From Christensenella sp. UBA1385 (GTDB lineage: Bacteria; Bacillota; Clostridia; Christensenellales; Aristaeellaceae), in contig DBQV01000047.1 in NCBI GenBank assembly GCA_002305755.1, forward strand, positions 1 to 20,749: a stretch of 20,749 nucleotides of DNA. Reading direction: 5' to 3'. The position numbers and the translations under genes are program-made. Below the pieces are notes generated by a model. That model was not told the origin of the DNA. It worked only from the letters and a program-made list of their open reading frames with translations, and did not search any database. The stretch's first letter is position 1. Each line of letters opens with the position of its first letter. Shown here piece after piece: positions 1-6,551 of this stretch.

Positions 1-155
1 GGTGATGTAGCCAGGGGGGCCTGCAGCCCCCTCATCCCATTCTACCAAGGAAGGCATGTCAAGGTCGGGTAGTATTTGCTTCGCAAATCTCCACCCTCCC
101 CTTGACATCAATGCACTGCTTCATCTGCTACCCAATGTGTTACCTATGTTTGACA
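1..155. mobile_element. Possible insertion-sequence end (IS21-like), no transposase visible
   Basis: This stretch has no convincing gene. It holds a GC hairpin (arms 15-20 and 26-31), a large imperfect hairpin at 57-107, and the box TGTCAA in three places: plus strand at 57-62, minus strand at 102-107 and minus strand at 150-155. Repeated TGTCA-type boxes close to a terminus that ends in CA-3' are typical of IS21-family elements, and the last box ends in CA at 155. If this is right, the transposase genes lie left of the window. It could instead be a lineage-specific intergenic repeat. The assignment is inference from pattern; no protein evidence exists here. Confidence 0.3.
57..107. repeat. 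Large imperfect inverted repeat
   Basis: Outer arms TGTCAAGG (57-64) and CCTTGACA (100-107) are exact complements. Inside them GGGT (67-70) can pair with ACCC (93-96), and the core ATTTGC (74-79) pairs with GCAAAT (83-88) around the loop TTC. The result is a 51-nt stem-loop with small internal bulges. It lacks a following T-run, so it does not look like a simple terminator; a structural or protein-binding role in a mobile element end is more likely. Confidence 0.7.
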
Positions 156-211
156 CTCCTACATCTGTTTAATCAAAGAAGGGCTGTCTTCCCTTTTCGA
201 GGTTTCACGGG

Positions 212-256
212 TATGATAAAATAAGTCGATCAGGGATATGGGCTTACCTTTAAGCC
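212..256 (+). promoter_or_regulatory. Leader of operon 1: weak -10 and a palindrome
   Basis: A -10-like TATGAT lies at 212-217, without a good -35 at 16-18 bp. Downstream, GGCTTA (241-246) and TAAGCC (251-256) form a perfect 6-bp inverted repeat around CCTT, between the presumed start of transcription and the ribosome site AAGGAG at 269-274. The palindrome could be an operator or a leader hairpin. The promoter call is weak; the palindrome itself is certain. Confidence 0.35.
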
Positions 257-284
257 ATTCATAGCCGGAAGGAGACGAGAGCGG

Positions 285-893
285 ATGGACGAAAATCGTT
301 ATACCTGCCTGAATGTGCACACTGACGGGGAATATCCCGCGGAGGCTCAGTGGGCGAAGGCCACCAAAGCCTTTCTGCATGATGTAGTGCAGGGCGGGGA
401 GCTGATCTATCCCACCAGCTTCCAGTGGCTGCGAGACGATAAAAAGGGCCTGCTTTACCTGCGCTTCGAGGGTAGGGCGGACGGGCGTCATTCCAGCTTC
501 CGCCTGCATGACGAGCCGCTGTGGAAGCAGGATGTGTTCGAGCTCTTCCTGTGCGACGAGGGCCGCGCGGACTGCTACCGCGAGCTGCAGTGCAGCCCCT
601 GGGACGTGCATTTTGACGGGCGCATCAGCTTTGACGCGCAGGGGAACCGCAGCCTCGACATGAGCTGGGACGCCGAGGGCTGGACCAGCGATACGACCTT
701 TGACAAGGATAAAGGCCTCCTGGTCAGCCTGTGGAGGCTGCCTTACGCTGCCTTCGCGCGGAGCCCCAAGACTGGGGAGGCCTGGCGCTTCGGCGCCTTC
801 CGCGTGGCGGGGGAGGAGCTGCAGGCCTGGCAGATGACGGGCAAAGCCAACTTCCATGTGCCGGAACGCTTCGGCTGGCTGGACTTTCAGTGA
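285..893 (+). CDS. Carbohydrate-binding family 9-like protein
   Basis: The 202-residue product resembles stand-alone CBM9-like domain proteins. Seen: the aromatic-rich blocks PLWKQDVFELFL (about 78-89), YRELQCSPWDVHFD (98-111), WRFGAFRV (167-174) and FHVPERFGWLDF (190-201), the usual order of conserved strands in this beta-sandwich family. Some members bind sugars; for small lone versions like this the ligand is not known. There is no signal peptide, so the protein should be cytoplasmic, which is odd for a cell-wall or polysaccharide binder. ATG start is supported by AAGGAG 10 nt upstream. It is the first gene of a six-gene operon and its stop overlaps the GTG start of the serine hydrolase, suggesting translational coupling. 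Confidence 0.7.
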   Translation: MDENRYTCLNVHTDGEYPAEAQWAKATKAFLHDVVQGGELIYPTSFQWLRDDKKGLLYLRFEGRADGRHSSFRLHDEPLWKQDVFELFLCDEGRADCYRELQCSPWDVHFDGRISFDAQGNRSLDMSWDAEGWTSDTTFDKDKGLLVSLWRLPYAAFARSPKTGEAWRFGAFRVAGEELQAWQMTGKANFHVPERFGWLDFQ

Positions 894-2110
894 CCCTGCC
901 CCTTGAAGAAAGCCTGCGGCGCCTGACGGGCGAGCTGCGCATGCTCAGCGGCCTGAGCGTCAGCTTTGGTACGGCCCAAAGAAGCGAGACCCTGCGCATG
1001 GGCCTGGCGCAGGAGGCTCTGCTGAGAGGCGGACGATTTGAACAGGCGGAGAAACCGATTACGGAAAACAGCCTCTTCGACCTCGCCTCGCTGACCAAGC
1101 TCTTTACCTGCGTCGCCATGCTGCAGCTGATCGAGCGCGGCAGGCTCAGTTTTGAAGACGGCGTTGGCCGCGTGGACTCGCGCTTTGAGCGCCTGCGGGG
1201 TGTCAGCGTGTATCAGCTGCTGACCTACAGCGTGCCGCTGCGCAGCCCCGAGCGCGTGGACGCGCAGCCGGACGGCGAAGCCGCCGAGGCGCAGATCTTT
1301 GCCTGCGCGCCTGTGGAGGGGCCGGAGCCCGAAAAGCTCTATTCCGATATGAACGCGCTGATCTGCCGCTATCTGGTTGAAAGCGCGAGCGGTGTGGATT
1401 TCCTTGACTATCTGCGCCAGCACATCCTGTCCCCGCTGGGCATGGACAGCACCTACGCCGCCGTGCCGGAAAACAGGCGGGAGGACTGCCTCAATTACAA
1501 CTATGAGCACCGTATCCTGAAGGGGCGCTATCTGCTGTCCGATCAGGCCTTCCCCTGCCTGCCGCACGACCCGAAGGCCAGACTGCTGCTGAGCGAAGGC
1601 AGGGGCCTGAGCGGGCACGCGGGGCTGTTTTCCACGGCGGGGGACATGGTGCGCTTCGCGCAGGGATTGCTGGCGGGGGAACTGCTCAGCAAAAACATGC
1701 TGCTTGAGATCGGCAAAAACCGTACCGGCCGCCATCATGGGCGCTACCGGCAGTACCTTGGGTATCTGTGCTTTGCAAAAAGCGCTGTGCCGCGCCTGAG
1801 CGAGGTGCCGCCGTGGATGGGGGAGAGGGCTTTCGGCCTGTCCGGCTATACGGGCAATCATCTGGCCATTGACCCTGAGCTTGGCGTCTTTGACCTGCTG
1901 CTGGGCAACCGCTGCCACATGCGTGTGAGCATGATCGAGCCGCAGGAGCAGGGAGACCGCCTCGGCCTTTCCCCGGAGGGGGCCGGCCTGATCGACTGGC
2001 CGGACGGGCGCAGGGTGCAGTCGAGCTGGCGCTATGTGTATCAAAAAGACGCTTTGATCCATTTACCCGTATACGAGAGAATGCGGGCGCTGGGCTGGGT
2101 AATGTTTTAA
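890..2110 (+). CDS. Beta-lactamase-fold serine hydrolase
   Basis: Product of 406 residues of the class C beta-lactamase / penicillin-binding-protein-like hydrolase family. The start chosen is GTG at 890, which overlaps the stop of the preceding gene in the sequence GTGA; the open frame runs further upstream to 731, but that part only mirrors the first gene in another frame. Seen: catalytic SxxK as SLTK (S67, K70), the second motif as YSD (Y151-D153), and the family block SGHAGLFSTAGDM (241-253). The third motif, usually HTG in FGHTGFTG, is here FGLSGYTG (315-322), so the histidine is replaced by leucine. No signal peptide or membrane segment is visible, unlike secreted cell-wall members. Substrate unknown; an esterase or peptidase role in the cytoplasm is possible. 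A later ATG at 941 is a less likely start. Confidence 0.75.
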   Translation: MTLPLEESLRRLTGELRMLSGLSVSFGTAQRSETLRMGLAQEALLRGGRFEQAEKPITENSLFDLASLTKLFTCVAMLQLIERGRLSFEDGVGRVDSRFERLRGVSVYQLLTYSVPLRSPERVDAQPDGEAAEAQIFACAPVEGPEPEKLYSDMNALICRYLVESASGVDFLDYLRQHILSPLGMDSTYAAVPENRREDCLNYNYEHRILKGRYLLSDQAFPCLPHDPKARLLLSEGRGLSGHAGLFSTAGDMVRFAQGLLAGELLSKNMLLEIGKNRTGRHHGRYRQYLGYLCFAKSAVPRLSEVPPWMGERAFGLSGYTGNHLAIDPELGVFDLLLGNRCHMRVSMIEPQEQGDRLGLSPEGAGLIDWPDGRRVQSSWRYVYQKDALIHLPVYERMRALGWVMF

Positions 2111-2127
2111 TTTATGAGGAGGGAAAC

Positions 2128-3264
2128 ATGAACTACGTACCCTTTGGCGATCTGGGCTTTGATGTGAGCCGGCTGGGCTTTGGCATGATGCGCCTGCCCA
2201 CCGTGAGCGATGAGCAGGGCAAGACGGTGATCGACCGGCCGGAAGCCATCCGCATGCTGCGCTATGCCATTGATCACGGCCTTAGCTATGTGGATACGGC
2301 CTATCCCTACCACGGCGGTGAGAGCGAGATCGTGACCGGCCTCGCGCTGAAGGACGGATACCGTGAGCGTGTGACGCTGACCACCAAGCTGCCCCAGTGG
2401 CTGGTGAAGGAGCACGCGGACATGGACAAGTTCCTGGACGAGCAGCTGAAAAAACTGGACGTGCCCCATGTAGATTTCTACCTGCTGCACGCGCTGGACA
2501 GGGAGGCCTTCCATAAGCTGCAGCGGCTGGATTACAAGAGCTTCATCAAACGCGCCAAGGCGGATGGCCGCGTGAAGCACATCGGCTTTTCCTTCCACGA
2601 TGAACACGAGGTCTTCCGCGAGATCGTGGATGATTACGATGGCTGGGAGCTGGCCCAGATCCAGCTGAACTATCTGGATGACGAGTATCAGGCGGGCGAA
2701 AGCGGCATGCGCTACGCGGGTGAGCGTGGCATCAATATCGTGGTGATGGAACCCTTGCGCGGCGGGGCCCTCGCCAATCCGCCGCAGAGCGTGCGCGCCA
2801 TGATGGAGGAGAACGGGCGGCACTATTCTCCTGTTGAATGGGCCTTCCGCTACGCGGGCGACTTTGCGGAGGTCAAGACCATACTGAGCGGCATGCACAC
2901 CATGGAGCAGGTGAAGGACAATCTGGATGTGTTCAGCCGCGTGGCCGTAGGCAGCCTGAGCGAGCGGGATAGGGGCTTTATCAGGGAACTGAAGGAAGCC
3001 TATCTCAAGCGCATCGCCATCGGCTGCACCAGGTGCGAATACTGTCAGCCCTGCCCGCAGGGCGTGCTGATCCCGCGTATTTTCGCGGCGGTCAACGAGG
3101 CCTTTATGTTTGAGGACGACAGCCGCTTCAGCAATCCCTACCGCCAGATCGTCAAGGAGCAGGGAGACGCCGCGCGCTGTGTGGCCTGCGGCCAGTGCGA
3201 GAGCGTCTGTCCCCAGCAGCTGCCCATCATCAGGCTGCTGCAGGACGCGGCCGCCAGGGCCTGA
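2128..3264 (+). CDS. Aldo-keto reductase with C-terminal 4Fe-4S domain
   Basis: The 378-residue product has an N-terminal aldo-keto reductase barrel and a ferredoxin-like tail. The catalytic tetrad is visible: D56 and Y61 in VDTAYPY, K87 in TTKLP, and H121 in YLLHAL. The tail carries two cysteine groups, C300-x2-C303-x2-C306-x2-C309-P and C351-x2-C354-x2-C357-x3-C361-P, able to bind two iron-sulfur clusters. This architecture is frequent in anaerobes; such proteins are presumed cytoplasmic oxidoreductases that may exchange electrons with ferredoxin rather than only NAD(P)H, but the substrate cannot be told from sequence. A strong ribosome site GAGGAGGG sits at 2116-2123. It follows the serine hydrolase by 17 bp and precedes lgt by 3 bp, so it is inside the operon. 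Confidence 0.9.
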   Translation: MNYVPFGDLGFDVSRLGFGMMRLPTVSDEQGKTVIDRPEAIRMLRYAIDHGLSYVDTAYPYHGGESEIVTGLALKDGYRERVTLTTKLPQWLVKEHADMDKFLDEQLKKLDVPHVDFYLLHALDREAFHKLQRLDYKSFIKRAKADGRVKHIGFSFHDEHEVFREIVDDYDGWELAQIQLNYLDDEYQAGESGMRYAGERGINIVVMEPLRGGALANPPQSVRAMMEENGRHYSPVEWAFRYAGDFAEVKTILSGMHTMEQVKDNLDVFSRVAVGSLSERDRGFIRELKEAYLKRIAIGCTRCEYCQPCPQGVLIPRIFAAVNEAFMFEDDSRFSNPYRQIVKEQGDAARCVACGQCESVCPQQLPIIRLLQDAAARA

Positions 3265-3267
3265 GCT

Positions 3268-4128
3268 ATGCATCTGTACGGTATACTGATCGCCCTGTCG
3301 CTGGGCCTGGCCGCCTTTCTCTGCACGCGCGAGGAGAGGCGGCTGGGCCTCCCCAAGGATACGGGGCTTGACATCGTGCTCTACGCGCTGCCGCCCGCGC
3401 TGGTCGCGGCGCGGCTTTATTATGTTGCCTTCAGCTGGGACTATTTCGGCGCACACCCCGAGCGCATCATCCGCGTATGGGAGGGTGGGTTGGCTATCTA
3501 TGGCGCGGTGATCGGCGGCGCGCTCGGTGTCCTTATCCTGTCAAAGCGGCGGAAGCTGCCCTTTCTGCAGCTGGCTGATGTGCTGGCCCCCAGCCTGATC
3601 TTGGGGCAGGCCATCGGGCGCTGGGGCAACTTCTTCAATCAGGAGGCCTTCGGCTATGCCGTGACCGAGCCTGCGCTGCAGTTTTTCCCCTTTGCCGTCT
3701 TGGTGCAGGAAGAGTGGCACCTGGCTACCTTTTTCTACGAATCCCTGTGGAATGCGACCGGCTTCGTCTTCCTCATGCTGAACAGAAAACGCTTTGAAAA
3801 GGCTGGGAGGCACGGCCAGACCTTTTTCTGGTACCTCATCTGGTACGGCCTCGGCCGCCTGCTGATCGAGGGTTTGCGCACCGACAGCCTGATGCTGGGA
3901 AGCGTGCGCGTCTCCCAGCTGCTCAGCCTGCTGCTCGCAGTATTCGCGCTGATCGCGGTGATGACCAGGCTGCGCCTGCCCAGGGGCTTTTTGTCCCTGC
4001 CCTGCGCGGCTCCGGCTCTGGCGCTGCTGCTGCCCGGCTGGGTGGGCATCCTCGCCGCCTGGGGCGTGCTGGCGAGCGCGGCGGCCTGTGCCTACAGCGC
4101 GCTGCGAAGAAAGGCGGAGCGCGCATGA
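3268..4128 (+). CDS. lgt: Prolipoprotein diacylglyceryl transferase
   Basis: Lgt transfers diacylglycerol from phosphatidylglycerol to the lipobox cysteine of prolipoproteins, in the cytoplasmic membrane. The 286-residue product is strongly hydrophobic with about seven to eight membrane segments. The family signature GRWGNFFNQE is at 117-126, containing the arginine, asparagine and glutamate that correspond to the essential residues of the E. coli enzyme; WEGGLAIYG (71-79) and EGLRTDS (201-207) are also family blocks. Position 78 is tyrosine where E. coli has its conserved histidine (H103), a variation common in Gram-positive Lgt. The C-terminus (about 225-280) adds two further hydrophobic stretches. 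No clear ribosome site; the start lies 3 bp after the previous stop, so coupled translation is likely. Confidence 0.93.
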   Translation: MHLYGILIALSLGLAAFLCTREERRLGLPKDTGLDIVLYALPPALVAARLYYVAFSWDYFGAHPERIIRVWEGGLAIYGAVIGGALGVLILSKRRKLPFLQLADVLAPSLILGQAIGRWGNFFNQEAFGYAVTEPALQFFPFAVLVQEEWHLATFFYESLWNATGFVFLMLNRKRFEKAGRHGQTFFWYLIWYGLGRLLIEGLRTDSLMLGSVRVSQLLSLLLAVFALIAVMTRLRLPRGFLSLPCAAPALALLLPGWVGILAAWGVLASAAACAYSALRRKAERA

Positions 4129-5234
4129 AGCAGGCGCTCTACCGCGCGGGGCTGGCGCTGCTGCCTCCCAGGATCAGGAATATAGAAGGAAAGGGCCTTT
4201 CGCCAAAAGGAGAGGAGGAGCTGCTGCGTCTGCTGCGCAGGCACCGCTGTCTGGGTGGCGTGCTGCGCCTGTTCGACCTGAACGGCAGAGAAGCGGCCTA
4301 TCACTTTGGCGAGGCGCGCCCGGGCCTGCCCGCCCGGGATGAAACGGTGTTCCGCACGGCTTCGCTCTCCAAATTGATCACGGGCATCTGCGTGATGAAG
4401 CTCCGCGAAGAAGGCATTCTGTCACTGGAGGAGGACACGGGGCTGTTTCCCCGTGCCGTTACGCTCCGGCAGCTGATGAGCCATACGGCTGGCATACTGG
4501 ATGGTCCAGCCTACCGGCGGGGGCTGTCGGAGAGCGCGGCGCTCGACGCTGTGCTTGCGAGCAGCATGGAGGATGGGCTGATCGGCCGCTGGGCCTATTC
4601 CAATTTGGGCGCGGGCGCGGTGGGCAGTTATCTGGAAACGAGGCTCCGTGAAAGCTTTGAGCGCATCATGCAGGAGCATCTCTTTGTTCCGCTGGGCGTG
4701 GAAGCCAGCTTCTATCCCCAGCGCGTGCGGGGCGAGCTGGCGGACGCGCGGCGCGTGCTGCCCCCCTGGGGGGCAGCGGGCTTTGATGCGGCAGAGCGGC
4801 GGCAGAGGCCGCAGACGGATATCGACAGCCCCGACCCTGCCCGTCATTACACCCTCGCGCAGGGCAACTGCTGCCTGTCCGCGGACGGGATGCAAAAGCT
4901 GCTGATCGCTCTGATGCGGCCCGGCTATCTGAGCGAAGGCAGCCTCTGCGAGATGCGGCGGCCTCTGGCGTCCTTCGGGCGCGGCCGTCAGGTGCTGGAT
5001 CAGGGGCTGTTTCTCTTTGGCCTGAGCGATGCCGGTATCGCCAGGGGCCGCCTCTATGGTCATCAGGGCAAGGCCTACGGCGCGGTGCATGCGGCCTTTT
5101 TTGACGAGGAGACAGGGCGAGGCATGGTTTTCTTTTCGACGGGCATTTCAGAGGCACGGGAGGGCTTTCTGGCGGACGCCGTGTGCGATCTGCTGAGGCT
5201 CTCCTTCAGCGGGGAGACGTGGCATGAAGATTGA
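4125..5234 (+). CDS. Beta-lactamase-fold serine hydrolase (second copy)
   Basis: Product of 369 residues in the same broad family as the hydrolase at 890, but clearly divergent from it. Seen: SxxK as SLSK (S80, K83) inside TVFRTASLSKLITG, YxN as YSN (Y158-N160), MSHTAGI (118-124), and the third motif HQG (313-315) in RLYGHQGKAYG. All three active-site motifs are therefore intact, unlike the other copy. No signal peptide is apparent; the first residues include a short hydrophobic patch but no cleavage-like site. Its ATG overlaps the lgt stop (ATGA) and its end overlaps recX by 11 bp. Possible roles are a D-amino-acid peptidase, transesterase or esterase; the substrate is unknown. Confidence 0.8.
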   Translation: MKQALYRAGLALLPPRIRNIEGKGLSPKGEEELLRLLRRHRCLGGVLRLFDLNGREAAYHFGEARPGLPARDETVFRTASLSKLITGICVMKLREEGILSLEEDTGLFPRAVTLRQLMSHTAGILDGPAYRRGLSESAALDAVLASSMEDGLIGRWAYSNLGAGAVGSYLETRLRESFERIMQEHLFVPLGVEASFYPQRVRGELADARRVLPPWGAAGFDAAERRQRPQTDIDSPDPARHYTLAQGNCCLSADGMQKLLIALMRPGYLSEGSLCEMRRPLASFGRGRQVLDQGLFLFGLSDAGIARGRLYGHQGKAYGAVHAAFFDEETGRGMVFFSTGISEAREGFLADAVCDLLRLSFSGETWHED

Positions 5235-5859
5235 GCGTGTAGAGAGAAAGGGCAGCACGGTGCGCCTTTGCCTGCAGGACGGGAGCACGCTCAGCCTGCC
5301 ACGCGCCGTGCTGCGCGAGCATCCCCTGCGAGAAGGGCAGAGCTTTGATCCGGAAAGCTACCTGCAGGCTGCGGAGCCGACCATGAATAAGGCGGCGCTG
5401 GAGCGGGCCGTCTGGTGGCTTTCAAAAAAGGATATGAGCGAGCGGCAGCTGCGGGAAAAACTGACGGGATCGGGCTTCACGCCGGAGAGCGCGTGGCGGG
5501 CCTGCGATCGGCTGAAGGAGGGGCGCTATCTGGACGACGCGCGTCTGTCGGAAAATATCGTCAGGCAGAGGATGAAGACAGGCGGGCCGAGGAAGATCGC
5601 GGCGCTGCTCCGTCAAAAGGGGATCGAGGAAGAGACGGCCAGGGAAGCGCTGGCCGCCATGGATGATGACGCCCAGCTGCGCAGCGCGCTGGAGCTCGCC
5701 CGCAGATACCTGCGGGGGAAGAGCCCCGACCCCCGTGAGGCCGCGCGCAGATGCGGGGCCTATCTGGCCCGCCGCGGTTTCGGATGGGATGTGATCCGGG
5801 CCGCCGTCAGTCAGGCGGGCGGCAATGATGAGGAGGAAGACTGGGGCGCGGAGGAATAG
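5224..5859 (+). CDS. recX: Regulatory protein RecX
   Basis: RecX binds RecA filaments and modulates recombination and SOS activity in the cytoplasm. The 211-residue product shows the three-helix repeats typical of the family: ALERAVWWLSKKDMSERQLREKL (59-81), the block FTPESAWRACDRLKEGRYLDDARLSENIVRQRM (about 84-116), and the GPRKIAALLRQKGI block (about 119-132). The N-terminal 55 residues form a separate small domain seen in many Bacillota RecX proteins. The tail (199-211) is acidic, NDEEEDWGAEE. It is the last gene of operon 1, starting inside the end of the hydrolase gene, and its final 49 bp overlap the end of comF on the other strand. No recA is present in the window. Confidence 0.85.
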   Translation: MKIERVERKGSTVRLCLQDGSTLSLPRAVLREHPLREGQSFDPESYLQAAEPTMNKAALERAVWWLSKKDMSERQLREKLTGSGFTPESAWRACDRLKEGRYLDDARLSENIVRQRMKTGGPRKIAALLRQKGIEEETAREALAAMDDDAQLRSALELARRYLRGKSPDPREAARRCGAYLARRGFGWDVIRAAVSQAGGNDEEEDWGAEE

Positions 5860-6551
5860 CGAGCCGCCACGGCGGCGGTGAGCAGGCAGACAGAAACGGC
5901 GCCCGCCCGCCGCAGCTCCCTCGCGCAGGCGCGGGCCGTGCTGCCCGTGGTGCGCACATCGTCGACCAGCAGCACCTTTTTTCCGTACAGCGGCCGGACG
6001 GCGACATAGGCGTTGCTCACATTGTCCTCCCTCTCTTCATGGCTGAGGGAGGATTGCTGATGAGTTCTCTTCGCTTTGATCAGCGCCCCCTCCGTAGGCA
6101 GGCCGAGCAGGCGCTGCAGATGCCCGCACAGCAGGGCGGATTGGTTGAAGCCGCGGTCGCGCAAGTCGTCGGCATGAAGCGGCACGGGCACCGTCAGGTC
6201 GAAGCCCGCGCCGTGCAGGCTGTCCGCCATGGCCTCCGCAAGCGGCAGCGCCGCCCTGCGCAGGCGACGGAACTTGAGCCCTGCAATCAGCCGCTGGCTT
6301 GCCCCGTGGTAGCGGTAGGGGGCATAGGCCGCGTCAAGGCCCAGCATGCCGCCGCCGGCGCAGTAGGCGCAGGCCTGCCCCGCCCGCAGTGGGGAGAGGC
6401 AGTGCGAGCAGAGACCGCCCGTTAGGCGCAGGGCATCCAGCTCCGCGAGGCAGCCATCGCACAGGTCTGCCCCCGCATCGATCTCGCGCGGCTCATCGCA
6501 GGCCAGACACCGGGCCCGAGGGAAGAGCAGCGCGCGCAGCCGCTCATCCAT
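5811..6551 (-). CDS. comF: ComF family protein (phosphoribosyltransferase-like)
   Basis: ComF proteins take part in DNA uptake and single-strand handling during natural transformation in the cytoplasm; related members are annotated as amidophosphoribosyltransferase-like. Seen in the 246 residues: an N-terminal zinc-ribbon-like set of cysteine pairs (C15/C18, C31/C34, C48/C51, C61/C64), VPVPLH and RGFNQS (about 121-137), and the PRPP-binding loop VLLVDDVRTTGST (193-205). The last 18 residues are a serine-rich tail encoded largely in the overlap with recX, and may be dispensable. Its start overlaps the end of recD2 by 8 bp. The gene is last of a three-gene minus-strand operon; no terminator is visible after it. 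Confidence 0.88.
   Translation of the reverse strand: MDERLRALLFPRARCLACDEPREIDAGADLCDGCLAELDALRLTGGLCSHCLSPLRAGQACAYCAGGGMLGLDAAYAPYRYHGASQRLIAGLKFRRLRRAALPLAEAMADSLHGAGFDLTVPVPLHADDLRDRGFNQSALLCGHLQRLLGLPTEGALIKAKRTHQQSSLSHEEREDNVSNAYVAVRPLYGKKVLLVDDVRTTGSTARACARELRRAGAVSVCLLTAAVAARYSSAPQSSSSSLPPA

Noticed and set aside
159..857. 232-residue minus-strand frame at the left edge
   Set aside because: Antisense to the CBM9-like gene, with no recognised features or ribosome site.
731..889. Upstream extension of the first serine hydrolase to 731
   Set aside because: Adds 53 residues of low-quality sequence lying inside the CBM9-like gene; GTG at 890 gives a normal domain start.
2107..3456. 449-residue minus-strand frame across the aldo-keto reductase and lgt
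   Set aside because: Antisense to two clearly real genes and without family features.
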